Below, in pieces: positions 53,749 through 63,432 of a DNA stretch of 64,000 nucleotides (positions within the stretch are counted from its first letter, which is position 1; the number at the start of each line of letters is the position of its first letter). Source of the stretch: an uncultured Sphingomonadaceae bacterium (GTDB lineage Bacteria; Pseudomonadota; Alphaproteobacteria; Sphingomonadales; Sphingomonadaceae); the NCBI GenBank assembly GCA_947495985.1, contig CANMBD010000004.1:124001-188000 (forward strand), written 5' to 3'. The notes under the pieces are model-generated. The model searched no databases. It was not told where the DNA came from and was given only the letters and a program-made list of their open reading frames with translations. The position numbers were made by a program, and so were the translations under genes.

Positions 53749-53831
53749 GTGCAACGCAAAATTGCACTAAAGGTGAATAGATTGGCTAAATCGCGTCGCT
53801 AACATAATTAATAGGTTGCGCATTATGCAAC
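53749..53831. promoter_or_regulatory. two LysR-type palindromes upstream of the regulator
   Basis: GTGCAA-N7-TTGCAC (53749-53767) begins 33 bp before the LysR start; GTTGC-N7-GCAAC (53815-53831) lies 48 bp further. Both have the dyad shape and T/A flanks of LysR recognition sites, and their spacing suits one autoregulatory site and one activation site for a divergent transcript. Confidence 0.5.
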
Positions 53832-53950
53832 TGGCAATGTTCTTTTCGCACTTGCAACATAAGTGGTTTTTCTCCATCTAGAGTGAGCCTTTCAGGCATC
53901 CTCTCCTAAAAACTTTTACAGGCCAGTCCTTCGGGATTGGCCTTTTTTTT
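53832..53950 (+). ncRNA. candidate small RNA ending in a TTCG terminator
   Basis: Rightward of the LysR gene there is no open frame until 54071, yet a strong intrinsic terminator stands at 53921-53950. The region just before it contains CCTCTCCT, which could pair with Shine-Dalgarno sequences. The simplest reading is a short RNA from a divergent promoter under LysR control; its 5' end is not fixed by sequence. Confidence 0.4.
53921..53950 (+). terminator. intrinsic terminator with TTCG loop and T8 tail
   Basis: GGCCAGTCC-TTCG-GGATTGGCC forms a 9-bp stem with one G-U pair, followed by eight T. It precedes the CDC48-type gene and follows no protein gene on this strand. Confidence 0.88.
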
Positions 53951-54070
53951 GCCTGAAACCCGGCTCTTCTCATCCTGCCGGCCTGATTTGAGGCAAATAC
54001 AGGGTCGCATAATGGCGACTGCCTCCCTATCTTGTTGGAAACAATAAAAGTGGCAGGAGTTCATCCCCCT

Positions 54071-56407
54071 ATGTCTGATCCCAAATCTGAGTCCAAATCT
54101 GACGCTGAATCCGACTCCCAGATGATAAAGCTGCAAGTCGCCAATGCGCGGCCGGAAGATAGCGGCCGCGGGCTCGCGCGTCTGTCACGGGATAATCTCA
54201 GCAAACTAGGTTTGATGGAAGGGGATGTGGTTGAGATTTGCGGCAAGCAGGCAACCCCCGCCCGCGCAGTTCTGCCCTACCCCGAGGATGAAGGGCTTGA
54301 TTTTGTGCGGCTTGACGGTTTGCAGCGGGCCAATGCCGGGGTGGGCTCGGGTGATTTTGTTGAAATTCGAAAGGTTGAATCGAAACCGGCCAAGAAAGTC
54401 ATTTTCGCACCGGCCCAGAAAGACCTGCGCCTGCATGGCAGCGGTGCCGGCCTGAAACGCAGTTTCATGGGGCGCCCTTTAAATGCCGGTGATTTTGTCG
54501 CGACCCATGGTCAGCAACAGGTTGATCGCAGCGATATGCCACCGCAGCTGCAGCAAATGTTGGCTGCACCTGCTTTTTCGCTCACCCAGATCCGCTTGAT
54601 GGTTGTGTCCACTGTGCCCAAGGGCTTTGTGCATATTGACGATAATACCGAAGTTGAACTGCGTCCTGAATATGAGGAATCAACCGAGCATCGCCGGGCT
54701 GATGTGACTTATGATGATATAGGCGGACTTCACGAGACGATTGACCAGTTGCGTGAGATGGTCGAGCTGCCGCTGCGCTATCCGCAACTATTTACCCGGC
54801 TTGGCGTTGATCCGCCACGCGGTGTTTTGCTGCATGGTCCTCCAGGGACTGGTAAGACACGGCTTGCCCGTGCTGTGGCGAATGAGAGCGATGCCGAGTT
54901 TTTCCTCATCAATGGCCCTGAAATCATGGGGTCTGCCTATGGCGAGTCGGAGAAAAAACTCCGCGAGGTGTTTGAAGCTGCAACAAAGGCAGCGCCTTCC
55001 ATATTGTTCATTGATGAAATCGATTCCATCGCTCCCAAGCGCGGCGAAGTGCAGGGCGAGACGGAAAAGCGTCTGGTCGCTCAATTGCTCACGCTTATGG
55101 ACGGGTTGGAATCGCGCCTCAATCTGGTCGTGATTGCCGCAACCAATCGTCCGGAAGCGATTGATGAGGCGCTGCGCCGTCCGGGCCGGTTTGATCGGGA
55201 AATTATTGTCGGCGTTCCGGACCTGCGTGGCCGCAAGGAAATTTTGGGCATTCATACCCGCGGTATGCCACTGGAGCCCGCGGTCGATCTGACGGAATTG
55301 GCCCGCACAACCTATGGGTTTGTCGGTGCTGATCTGGCGGCATTGACGCGTGAGGCGGCCATTGAAGCTGTTCGCCGGATCATGCCGAAGCTTGATCTGG
55401 AGTCCGAGACTGTTCCGCCGGAAGTACTGGAGGAACTCGTGGTGCGCCGCGACGATTTCGTCGAGGCGTTGAAACGGGTGCAACCGTCGGCCATGCGTGA
55501 GGTCATGGTTCAGGCACCGGATGTGCGCTGGGAAGATATTGGCGGTCTGGATGACGCGCAGATGCGCTTGAAAGAAGGCATCGAGCTGCCAATGAAAAGC
55601 CCGGAGGCCTTTGCCAAGCTGGGTATCCGCCCAGCCAAAGGGTTTTTGCTCTATGGGCCGCCCGGCACCGGCAAGACATTGCTTGCAAAAGCGGTGGCAC
55701 GGGAAGCGGAAGCCAATTTCATCGCGACGAAATCCAGCGATCTTTTATCAAAGTGGTACGGTGAGAGTGAGCAACAAATTGCGCGGCTTTTCGCACGTGC
55801 ACGGCAGGTCGCCCCGACAGTTCTGTTCATTGACGAGATTGACAGTCTAGTTCCCGCGCGTGGCCGCGGTATGGGCGAGCCGCAAGTGACTGAACGCGTG
55901 GTCAATACGATACTGGCTGAAATGGACGGGCTTGAAGAGATGCAGTCGGTTATTTTAATCGGAGCAACCAACCGGCCCGGTCTAGTCGATCCGGCTCTAT
56001 TGCGTCCCGGCCGTTTTGATGAACTGGTCTATGTGCCGGTTCCGGAAAAAGATGGCCGCCGCCGTATCCTGGCGATCCACACCGCCAAAATGCCAATCGA
56101 CAAAGATGTCGACCTTGATGATATTGCCGAGCGCGCAGAGCGCTATTCCGGCGCTGACCTAGAAGATCTGGTGCGCCGTGCCGGTCTTTATGCCTTGCGT
56201 GAGCATGGTGGCCTGGTCGAGAAAGTGTCGATGAAGCATTTTGAGCGCGCGCTGAAAGATAGCCGCGCTTCGGTCACGCCGGAAATGGAGGAAGAATATT
56301 CCAAGATGGAAGCACAGCTGAAACAAAATGCAATGCGTGCCGAGCCGATTGGTTTTGTCGCCCCCGGCATGTTGACGCCAGTGAACGACAGCAAGCATGA
56401 GTTTTAG
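54071..56407 (+). CDS. CDC48/VCP-type double AAA+ ATPase
   Basis: A 778-residue protein with the full CDC48 plan: a double-psi-barrel N-domain (about residues 18-185, [20 protein letters not shown]), then two AAA+ rings. D1 has Walker [15 protein letters not shown] (about 260) and Walker [17 protein letters not shown]2 has [14 protein letters not shown] (about 532) and [17 protein letters not shown] with the arginine-finger regions GRFDRE and GRFDEL. Such unfoldases are standard in archaea and eukaryotes and less usual in bacteria. The start at 54071 follows AGGAG by 12 bp. A serine/aspartate-rich N-terminal tail precedes the N-domain. Confidence 0.92.
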   Translation: MSDPKSESKSDAESDSQMIKLQVANARPEDSGRGLARLSRDNLSKLGLMEGDVVEICGKQATPARAVLPYPEDEGLDFVRLDGLQRANAGVGSGDFVEIRKVESKPAKKVIFAPAQKDLRLHGSGAGLKRSFMGRPLNAGDFVATHGQQQVDRSDMPPQLQQMLAAPAFSLTQIRLMVVSTVPKGFVHIDDNTEVELRPEYEESTEHRRADVTYDDIGGLHETIDQLREMVELPLRYPQLFTRLGVDPPRGVLLHGPPGTGKTRLARAVANESDAEFFLINGPEIMGSAYGESEKKLREVFEAATKAAPSILFIDEIDSIAPKRGEVQGETEKRLVAQLLTLMDGLESRLNLVVIAATNRPEAIDEALRRPGRFDREIIVGVPDLRGRKEILGIHTRGMPLEPAVDLTELARTTYGFVGADLAALTREAAIEAVRRIMPKLDLESETVPPEVLEELVVRRDDFVEALKRVQPSAMREVMVQAPDVRWEDIGGLDDAQMRLKEGIELPMKSPEAFAKLGIRPAKGFLLYGPPGTGKTLLAKAVAREAEANFIATKSSDLLSKWYGESEQQIARLFARARQVAPTVLFIDEIDSLVPARGRGMGEPQVTERVVNTILAEMDGLEEMQSVILIGATNRPGLVDPALLRPGRFDELVYVPVPEKDGRRRILAIHTAKMPIDKDVDLDDIAERAERYSGADLEDLVRRAGLYALREHGGLVEKVSMKHFERALKDSRASVTPEMEEEYSKMEAQLKQNAMRAEPIGFVAPGMLTPVNDSKHEF

Positions 56408-56448
56408 ACCAGTTGGTTTGTGGGTGTGTCAGTCTGCCGGCAATCGCT

Positions 56449-56838
56449 CTAGCAGTGCGTGATGACTTCGCCCTTGTGTATCGGGCCACCGTAAAGACTG
56501 ACATCAATCCGCGCTTTCCCGCCATCTCGGAAATATGATTTGAGCCCCTTCCGATTGGCACAAAAGGCATTTTTGTTGAGCCGGGCAAATTCGGCAGCCG
56601 TGAATGCGCCTTCAAAGTCGTGTGGTGATTTGATGGTAAATATTGCAACATCATCTTCTACCCGTGGTGCGGCCAGATAGGTCCCATCATCAAGGGTTTT
56701 CGGCAAAACGCCTTCAAAAAGATCAACAATCTTTTCTGCAGGAGGGTCAGATGATTCAAATGCATCCGTTGGGGTCATCACTATCGCAAAGAATAACCCA
56801 ACAGGAAGTGCGAGAAATTTTGCATCGCCGACAGACAT
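56449..56838 (-). CDS. hypothetical exported protein
   Basis: A 129-residue protein with an N-terminal hydrophobic segment that may be a signal peptide (about residues 8-26), then a mixed domain: TYLAAPRVEDDVAIFTIKS, EFARLNKNAFCANRKGLKSYF, DGGKARIDVSLYGGP, ending THC. Two cysteines (about 94 and the last residue) could pair in the periplasm. I do not recognise the family. It is convergent with the CDC48 gene and alone on its strand. Confidence 0.7.
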   Translation of the reverse strand: MSVGDAKFLALPVGLFFAIVMTPTDAFESSDPPAEKIVDLFEGVLPKTLDDGTYLAAPRVEDDVAIFTIKSPHDFEGAFTAAEFARLNKNAFCANRKGLKSYFRDGGKARIDVSLYGGPIHKGEVITHC

Positions 56839-56958
56839 ATCCCGACCCCTCGAGTTACATTTTCTATATTGTCCGGCTTAAATGCAAAAAGTGAATATGA
56901 TGTTATTGCAATATGGTTTGCAACATGAAGGGCCGAAAGGTCTCTCTCGAGACGGCCG

Positions 56959-58305
56959 TCAGGCGGCGTCATCCAGCTTTAGTGTTTTGAAGCCCCAGCC
57001 AAAGATGAACAGGCACATTGTGACTGCGATCCAGAAAGGCAGCGCGCTGACATAGGTATACAGCAAAACGCCCAGTGCCGGCGACGCAATGAACGCCATG
57101 CCGTTTACTGACGCGACGATGCCGGCAACCCCGTTCTGCTCCGATCGTTGGACCGCCAGTGAAGCGCCTGCGGTAAAGCCGGGACGGAATAGACCAAAAC
57201 CCAGTGAGCTCACTGCAAAGCCGATTATGATGCCGTAAAGATCGCCCGATACACCGATGACCAGGCAGCCCACAGCAGCGAGCAACATGCCCCATAAAAC
57301 GGACGATCGCGGTCCCATTTGCAAGAGCGGGATCAGACCCCACTGTGCTAGCAAGGTTGCTGCCGCACCCGACATGAGCACAATGCCGGTCATCTCGATT
57401 GCTGTTTTCGGATCGTCTCTAAGGCCGAGCCGGTCGAGTACCAGAAAGCCGATTACGCCCAATATCACCGCATGGGCATTTCCGCCCATGATACCTGTGA
57501 TCAGCCATGGCTTGATGCGTTTGTCGCCCCAGCGAAGCCGCGGCGGTATGCTGCCCGGCGCTGGCTTGCCGACGGGCTGGTCATCATGGCCGTCGTCTTT
57601 GAGGCTGCCTGCCGAGGGCGCGGCACTATAAGGTTCGGAGGTGACGACACCGCGTGCTTCAAACCCGGGATCGTCATTGGGTAGTTTGAGTGCCAGCGCG
57701 ACCATCACCAGGATTCCGATAAAGGCAAAAGCGAACATCGGGCTCGACAGGCCCAGAAACGGGAGGATCAGCAACGGGGCAATGGCCGGACCGACAATCG
57801 TGCCCAAGCCAAAGGAAGACGAAATCAGCGATAGCGCCTTGGTGCGATCTTCGCGCGGGGTTCGGGCAGCAACATAGGCCTGAACGGCCGGCGGTGCGGC
57901 CGAGCCCAGCCCACCATAAAGGCTTCGGAATATGGCGAACAGGATGAAGGTCCACAGCGCGCTATACCAACCCAGTAGTCCCAAGAAGAGTGCCAGTCCT
58001 GCCAATGCCATTGACGAAGTAAAGCCAATCATTCCCAGCCGCATCAAGGCCTTGCGCCCGCGATGATCCGATAGCCGGGCCCATTTGGGTGCGGTATAAA
58101 CCCACAGTAATGCAGACCAGCTGAACGCGGCGCTCACCCAGAAATCAGGGATGTGCAGCTGCGTGCCGATGGTCGGCAGTATCGATTGCATGGCGGTATT
58201 GCCCGATGCCGTGACAAGCATCACCGCGAACAGTACCGTCATCCGGGTGCTGTCAATGGTCTTGTGCTTTTTGGTAGCAACGGGCGGGGCGGGAGAATCA
58301 GCCAT
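56959..58305 (-). CDS. MFS transporter
   Basis: A 448-residue major-facilitator protein with twelve predicted helices. The MFS signature loop between helices 2 and 3 is KWARLSDHRGRKALMRLG (about residue 77-94), and a PAVQAYVAARTPREDRTKA segment follows helix 4 (about 141-159). A long cytoplasmic loop with FEARGVVTSEP precedes the second half. It is most like drug/small-molecule exporters; substrate unknown. The start at 58305 (MADSPAPP) is favoured over the frame's earlier ATG, which lies inside the upstream ABM gene. Confidence 0.87.
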   Translation of the reverse strand: MADSPAPPVATKKHKTIDSTRMTVLFAVMLVTASGNTAMQSILPTIGTQLHIPDFWVSAAFSWSALLWVYTAPKWARLSDHRGRKALMRLGMIGFTSSMALAGLALFLGLLGWYSALWTFILFAIFRSLYGGLGSAAPPAVQAYVAARTPREDRTKALSLISSSFGLGTIVGPAIAPLLILPFLGLSSPMFAFAFIGILVMVALALKLPNDDPGFEARGVVTSEPYSAAPSAGSLKDDGHDDQPVGKPAPGSIPPRLRWGDKRIKPWLITGIMGGNAHAVILGVIGFLVLDRLGLRDDPKTAIEMTGIVLMSGAAATLLAQWGLIPLLQMGPRSSVLWGMLLAAVGCLVIGVSGDLYGIIIGFAVSSLGFGLFRPGFTAGASLAVQRSEQNGVAGIVASVNGMAFIASPALGVLLYTYVSALPFWIAVTMCLFIFGWGFKTLKLDDAA

Positions 58306-58312
58306 GAATGCC

Positions 58313-58660
58313 CTATGGCACGCTATTTTTTCCAATCCCAGATTTATTCCAGTCATAGCTGCGTTCTATGCGCGCGACATGGAGCGTGTAGCTTTCATAC
58401 CATTTGTCACGACCCTGTTCGCGGATCGTGCTGTGAACCGGATGATCGCGCCAGGCCTTGGCCGCCTCATCGGTTTCCCAATAGCTGACCGTGATTCCCA
58501 AGCCGTCTTCCGATCGGCTGCTGTCCTGTCCGAGATATCCGGATTGCTGCGCGGCGAGATTGCTCATGACATTTGCGGCCGCTTCATAGGCTTCATCATC
58601 ATCCTTGGTGCGCTGGGCACAAAAGATGACAGCGATACAGTCAGGAGGATGAAGTTTCAT
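58313..58660 (-). CDS. antibiotic biosynthesis monooxygenase (ABM) domain protein
   Basis: A 115-residue dimeric alpha-beta barrel protein: CIAVIFCAQRTKDDDEAYEAA (about residue 8-28), SGYLGQDSSRSEDGLGITVSYWE (about 40-62) and AWRDHPVHSTIREQGRDKWYES (about 69-90), the usual ABM order. Such proteins are small quinol-oxidases, haem-degrading or regulatory enzymes; no residue set decides here. It sits 7 bp ahead of the MFS gene on the same strand, so the two are likely co-expressed. Confidence 0.84.
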   Translation of the reverse strand: MKLHPPDCIAVIFCAQRTKDDDEAYEAAANVMSNLAAQQSGYLGQDSSRSEDGLGITVSYWETDEAAKAWRDHPVHSTIREQGRDKWYESYTLHVARIERSYDWNKSGIGKNSVP

Positions 58661-58764
58661 ATTGCTCTTTTAAACCTCTCCCCGCCCCGGACAAGCGCGA
58701 AGATGTTTGAATGTGATACTGTTATGTCTTAATAAGACAGCGGGATGATAGCAGGAGATTCTGA

Positions 58765-59391
58765 TTGACCAATACCATTGCAAAAGCGCCGTTATGGGGA
58801 CGAATCAAGCTGCGTGCAGCCCGGACCTTCGGTGCATGGGGCGTGTTTTTCAAAGGTTTCCTGAAGCACCCTGTCATGGTCGGCTCGATCATTCCCTCGT
58901 CGGCCGTAACTGTCAAAAAAATGCTGGAACCGGTTGATTGGAATGAATGTGATGTGTTCGTCGAATATGGACCCGGCATTGGTACATTCTGCCGGCCTGT
59001 GCTGGAACGCATGAAGCCGGATGCCACACTGATTGTCATCGACCTTAATCCGGATTTTATCGAATATCTTGGCAAGAGCATTCGCGACAGCCGTTTCTAT
59101 CCCATTCACGGATCGGCAGCGGATGTGCAGCAGATATTGAACGATCTTGGTCACGACAAGGCGGACTACATATTGTCCGGCCTGCCATTTTCTACCTTGC
59201 CCAATCAGTTGGGGCCTAAAATAGCGGAAGAAACCCATGCTGCGCTGCGCCCGGGCGGGGCTTTTCTGGTCTATCAATTCGTCAAACGTGCGCGCGATTT
59301 CATGGCACCCCATTTTGACCGAATAGATGATGGCTATTCCGTCTGGAACATATTGCCTTGCCATCTGTTCTGGGGCTGGAAAAAGAAATAG
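58765..59391 (+). CDS. PmtA-like class I SAM methyltransferase (phospholipid N-methyltransferase-like)
   Basis: A 208-residue methyltransferase. The SAM motif is VFVEYGPGIGTFCRPVLERM (about residue 64-83), an acidic VIDLNPDF contact is at about 90, and LSGLPFSTLPNQ at about 133 is the S-G-L-P-F motif of bacterial PmtA enzymes. The N-terminal FFKGFLKHPVMVGSIIPSS is also typical. It probably methylates phosphatidylethanolamine or a related amine. It starts with TTG, supported by AGGAG 8 bp upstream. Related rRNA adenine dimethyltransferases share the motif I layout but lack SGLPF. Confidence 0.85.
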   Translation: MTNTIAKAPLWGRIKLRAARTFGAWGVFFKGFLKHPVMVGSIIPSSAVTVKKMLEPVDWNECDVFVEYGPGIGTFCRPVLERMKPDATLIVIDLNPDFIEYLGKSIRDSRFYPIHGSAADVQQILNDLGHDKADYILSGLPFSTLPNQLGPKIAEETHAALRPGGAFLVYQFVKRARDFMAPHFDRIDDGYSVWNILPCHLFWGWKKK

Positions 59392-59520
59392 ACTATTAGT
59401 GAGCGTTGTTGTTGGTCGATTGAGGTCGGCCGTTTGTCGAAGATCGATCAGGACTTGCGCGACAAGTCCGACTGCCCATAGTAGTTTCCAATGAAATAAT
59501 ATTTTGAAGAGGATTCCCGG

Positions 59521-62439
59521 ATGTCACGCTTTTCCCGTACGGTTGCGATTGCACTCACTTCGACTGGCTTGAGCTTTGCCGCTCCAGCCTATGCCGATAA
59601 CCATAGCAGCGCCGCGCCTGCGCCGGTTGGCCAGCTGGTTGATGCGGTCAATATTCCCTATGAACGATTTACCCTCGACAATGGTTTGAAGGTGTTGGTC
59701 CACACCGATCGCAAGGCGCCGATCGTGGCGGTCTCCATCTGGTATGGCGTTGGCTCTGCGAACGAGCCCAAAGGCAAAACGGGTTACGCCCACCTGTTCG
59801 AGCACATCATGTTCAACGGTTCTGAAAACGCACCCGGCGACTATTTTGAGCCGCTGCGGCAAATTGGCGCGACCGATTTGAACGGGACGACCTGGCTGGA
59901 CCGGACCAACTATTTCCAGACGGTTCCCAAATCTGCCCTTGATGTCGCGCTGTTTCTTGAAAGCGACCGGATGGGGCACTTGCTGGGCGCGGTGACGCAG
60001 GAGAAGCTCGACAACCAGATTGGCGTGGTTTCCAACGAGAAGCGACAGGGTGACAACCAGCCTTATGGGCTGGTCAGCTATCGGCAGACGGAATTGCTGT
60101 TTCCTGAAGAAGGCCATCCTTACGGACATAGCACCATTGGATCACTGGAAGATCTCGAAGCCGCTTCTCTCGACGACATGAAGCAATGGTTTATTGATCA
60201 TTATGGACCGAATAATGCGATTCTGGTGCTGGCCGGCGACATTGATGTAGCGGCCGCCAAACCTATGGTCGAAAAATGGTTCGGCGCTATTCCAAAAGGT
60301 AAACCGATTCCGGAGCTGAACCCGGAATTGCCAACCCTGGATGAACCGGTTTTCGATGTGATGAAAGACAAGGTTGCGACGACCCGTATCTATCGCAACT
60401 GGATCGTCCCGGGTCTGAATGATCCTGACTACACGCCGCTGGATGTCGGCATGACGGTGCTGGGCGGTCTCGCAAGTTCGCGGCTCGACAATATCATGGT
60501 GCGGGAAGAGAAAAACGCGGTGGCGGTATCGGCCTTTGTGATTCCGTTCGTGCACGGAAGTCTCGTTAATATTCAGGCCGATGTGAAGCCCGGTGAAGAT
60601 GCAGACATGGTCGCCAAGCGGCTGGACGAGATTATCGCCGATTTCATTGAGAACGGACCGACGGCAGATGAAGTGCAGCGGGTCGCGACGCGAGATGCCG
60701 CTGCCCGCATCGCCGGGCTGGAGCAGGTTGGCGGATTTAACGGCAAAGCGACTGCGCTGGCGCAGGGCGAGCTCTATTCTGATGACCCGGAATATTATAA
60801 AAAGGAACTGGAACGGCTGGCTTCTGCCACCCCCGAATCGGTAACGGCAGCAATGAAAAAATGGCTGACCCGGCCGGTGGTCGGTATCCGTGTGGTGCCG
60901 GGCGAACGTGAAGCCTATCAGGAAGTTGAATCCGGTAAAGGCGCACGAACCGGAACGCTTACTGCTCCTGCCTTTTACATGCAGGACGGTGGTGAGAATG
61001 CTGTACGCGAGCCAGTTGATCGATCCTCGCTTCCTCCGGTTGGAGAGATTCCGAACGTTGATTTCCCCGATGTCGAAACAGCGACATTGTCCAACGGCAT
61101 CAAAGTCTATTTCGCTCAGCGCAACGCGGTTCCAATGACCCGTGTGACCCTGTCTTTTGATGCTGGGGCTTCTGCTGATCCTGCCGACAAGATTGGCCTG
61201 CAAAACTTCACCACAGCGATGATGGAGGAAGGCACGACCAGCCTGACCTCGGTGCAGATTGCCGAGCAGCAAGAACGGCTAGGGGCCAATGTCAGTGTCG
61301 GCGGCGGACGGGATCGCACGGATGTCAGTTTGAGCGCGGTTAATCCCAATCTTGATGCGTCGCTCGACCTGATGGCAGATATCGTGAAAAATCCTGCTTT
61401 CAAAACAGACGATATCGAACGCATACGGGTACAGCAGCTGACTGCCATCGACCGTGAAGAAAGCAACCCGCGTAGCATCGCGACCAATGCTTTGCCGCCG
61501 CTTCTGTTCGGCGACACCCATCCTTATGGCCGCGGCCTTTCTGGCAATGGCACGAAGCAATCCGTCGCCGCGATCAGCCGGGATGACCTGGTGAATTTCC
61601 ACAAAGGCTGGATGCGTCCGGAAAATGCCACGATATTTGCCGTCGGCCAGATTGAAAAGCAGGCATTGCTCGACAAGCTGGAAATGCGCTTTGGTGAGTG
61701 GAAGGCCGAGGGACAGGCTGCTCCGGCCAAAAATTTCGATGCCGCGATTCCGGAAGCGCAAGGCAAGATCGTGGTCATTCACCGGGCCAATAGCCCGCAA
61801 TCAATGATCCTTGCAGGTCAGGTTCTGCCGTTTAAGGGCACTGATGATTTGCTGACCCTGAACGCCTCCAATGAAGTTTTGGGCGGGAATTTCCTGTCGC
61901 GGATCAACATGGACCTGCGTGAGACGAAAGGCTGGAGCTACGGCACGCGCAACACCATTTTGCGCGGTGAGCATGATGTACCTTATATCATGCGTGCGCC
62001 GGTGCAGACCAATCAGACCGGTCCCGCTGTTGCTGCGATCATGGGTCAGGTTAAGAGTTTCCTGGGTGATAATGGTGTCACGCAGGCGGAGCTGGAACGG
62101 ACAGTCAATGGCAATGTCCGCCAGTTGCCGGGACAGTTCGAGCAATCGAGACGCGTGCTCGGACAAATGCAGGGCGATGTCATGTTCAAGCGCCCGTCCA
62201 ACTATGCCGAAACCGTGGCAGATCGCTACAGGGCCTTGACCGCCGATGATCTCAACAAAGCCATGGCTGGAGCAATTGACCCCGACAGGTTTACCTGGGT
62301 GATTGTTGGAGATGCGGACAAGATCAAGAACCAGCTGGAAGCCCTTAACATGCCAATCGAATATCGTGGCTATGAAGCTGGTAACACCGATGTTAGTAAG
62401 GCAGGCAGTTCAAATGATTCGGCAGTCGGCCAAGACTGA
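59521..62439 (+). CDS. M16 family metalloprotease with signal peptide (full-length, two-half)
   Basis: A 972-residue periplasmic or secreted M16 (insulysin/PQQ-processing type) zinc protease. The signal peptide ends near PAYA-DN (residue about 25). The first half has the inverted zinc motif HxxEH in AHLFEHIMFNG (about residue 90) and the distal Glu further on; the second half (from about 500) is the non-catalytic mate (VTLSFDAGASADPADK, RPENATIFAVGQ), with both M16 domain pairs in one chain. Length matches fused pitrilysin-like proteins. It is monocistronic or shares a transcript with a small gene downstream. Confidence 0.92.
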   Translation: MSRFSRTVAIALTSTGLSFAAPAYADNHSSAAPAPVGQLVDAVNIPYERFTLDNGLKVLVHTDRKAPIVAVSIWYGVGSANEPKGKTGYAHLFEHIMFNGSENAPGDYFEPLRQIGATDLNGTTWLDRTNYFQTVPKSALDVALFLESDRMGHLLGAVTQEKLDNQIGVVSNEKRQGDNQPYGLVSYRQTELLFPEEGHPYGHSTIGSLEDLEAASLDDMKQWFIDHYGPNNAILVLAGDIDVAAAKPMVEKWFGAIPKGKPIPELNPELPTLDEPVFDVMKDKVATTRIYRNWIVPGLNDPDYTPLDVGMTVLGGLASSRLDNIMVREEKNAVAVSAFVIPFVHGSLVNIQADVKPGEDADMVAKRLDEIIADFIENGPTADEVQRVATRDAAARIAGLEQVGGFNGKATALAQGELYSDDPEYYKKELERLASATPESVTAAMKKWLTRPVVGIRVVPGEREAYQEVESGKGARTGTLTAPAFYMQDGGENAVREPVDRSSLPPVGEIPNVDFPDVETATLSNGIKVYFAQRNAVPMTRVTLSFDAGASADPADKIGLQNFTTAMMEEGTTSLTSVQIAEQQERLGANVSVGGGRDRTDVSLSAVNPNLDASLDLMADIVKNPAFKTDDIERIRVQQLTAIDREESNPRSIATNALPPLLFGDTHPYGRGLSGNGTKQSVAAISRDDLVNFHKGWMRPENATIFAVGQIEKQALLDKLEMRFGEWKAEGQAAPAKNFDAAIPEAQGKIVVIHRANSPQSMILAGQVLPFKGTDDLLTLNASNEVLGGNFLSRINMDLRETKGWSYGTRNTILRGEHDVPYIMRAPVQTNQTGPAVAAIMGQVKSFLGDNGVTQAELERTVNGNVRQLPGQFEQSRRVLGQMQGDVMFKRPSNYAETVADRYRALTADDLNKAMAGAIDPDRFTWVIVGDADKIKNQLEALNMPIEYRGYEAGNTDVSKAGSSNDSAVGQD

Positions 62440-62476
62440 TCGCTGATTCAGAGCTTTGATTTAAAAGGAGAAGAAT

Positions 62477-62773
62477 ATGTCTATCGATGGTTCATATGAT
62501 TGCGTAACCAAATCCCCTATGGGTGACCAGGCCTCTGTCGTGACGATCGTCACCAATGGCGACACGTTCACCGGCACCAATGAAGGCGCCATGGGATCCA
62601 TGGAACTGGAAGATGGCAAGGTTGACGGTAATACGCTGACCTGGGTTATGAACATGACCGTACCTATGCCGATGAAACTGGAAGGCACAGCGACCATCGA
62701 CGGCGACACGCTGACAGGTTCAGTCAATGCTGGTGCTTTCGGTGAAATGGCGATGACCGGCACCCGGAAATAA
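62477..62773 (+). CDS. hypothetical small beta-rich protein
   Basis: A 98-residue soluble protein with a repeating Gly-Asp-x-Thr strand pattern (NGDTFTGTNEG, EDGKVDGNTLTW, DGDTLTGSVNAG), suggesting a small beta-barrel or lipocalin-like fold. No signal peptide. A strong AAAAGGAGAAG stands before the ATG, so it is well translated. I do not know its function. A terminator follows 23 bp after the stop. Confidence 0.78.
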   Translation: MSIDGSYDCVTKSPMGDQASVVTIVTNGDTFTGTNEGAMGSMELEDGKVDGNTLTWVMNMTVPMPMKLEGTATIDGDTLTGSVNAGAFGEMAMTGTRK

Positions 62774-62796
62774 GTCTTTACTCAAGACATAAAAAA

Positions 62797-62827
62797 GGCC
62801 GCTGCCCCATCGGGTTAGCGGCCTTTT
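62797..62827. terminator. bidirectional intrinsic terminator
   Basis: GGCCGCT and AGCGGCC pair (7 bp) with a 13-nt loop, bounded by AAAAAA on the left and TTTT on the right. It thus serves both the small gene on the plus strand and pal on the minus strand. Confidence 0.85.
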
Positions 62828-62846
62828 CTATATAAATATTAGACGT

Positions 62847-63353
62847 TTATTGAACGACGACGCTCACCGCACGGCGATTTTGTGCCCAAGCGGCTTCGTT
62901 TGAGCCCAGGGCTTCCGGGCGTTCCTTGCCATAGCTAACTGTCGTCATCCGGGTCGGACTGACGCCGAGAGAAGCAAGATAGTTTTTCGCTGCATTGGCG
63001 CGGCGTTCGCCAAGGGCGAGGTTATAATCCCGCGTCCCGCGTTCGTCGGCATGACCTTCAATTGTAATCCGCGCATTGGGATGCTGGGCCAACCATTGGG
63101 CCTGACTTTGAAGGACAACCTGATCCTGTGAGTCGACATTATAGCGATCCGTATCAAACAGAATGCGGTCCGACATCGTATTCGCCAGGAAATCGCCCTG
63201 AGAGCCCGGTGCATAGCCTGGGCCAGATGGCGGCGGAGGTGTCGGGGTGCTCGTTCCGGCCGGAGCAGGTGGCAGCTCTTCCGGGGGTTTTTTGGCGCAA
63301 CCTGCGAGAATCAGGCTGGAGGTAATCAGGAGGGGGGTAGCATATCTTATCAT
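62847..63353 (-). CDS. pal: peptidoglycan-associated lipoprotein Pal
   Basis: A 168-residue outer-membrane lipoprotein. The lipobox is ILAGC (Cys about residue 19), followed by a Pro/Thr-rich linker (TPTPPPPSG) and an OmpA-like murein-binding domain. Its contacts are in [20 protein letters not shown] (about residue 97-116) and [15 protein letters not shown]. It links the outer membrane to murein as part of the Tol-Pal system and follows tolB on the same strand. Confidence 0.96.
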   Translation of the reverse strand: MIRYATPLLITSSLILAGCAKKPPEELPPAPAGTSTPTPPPPSGPGYAPGSQGDFLANTMSDRILFDTDRYNVDSQDQVVLQSQAQWLAQHPNARITIEGHADERGTRDYNLALGERRANAAKNYLASLGVSPTRMTTVSYGKERPEALGSNEAAWAQNRRAVSVVVQ

Positions 63354-63432
63354 ATTTCTGCTCCTAGTCTTATTTGCCCTTGGGCCAGTTATAATCGTTT
63401 TTCAGTGACTTGTCTTACTTTTTAATCCTGTT

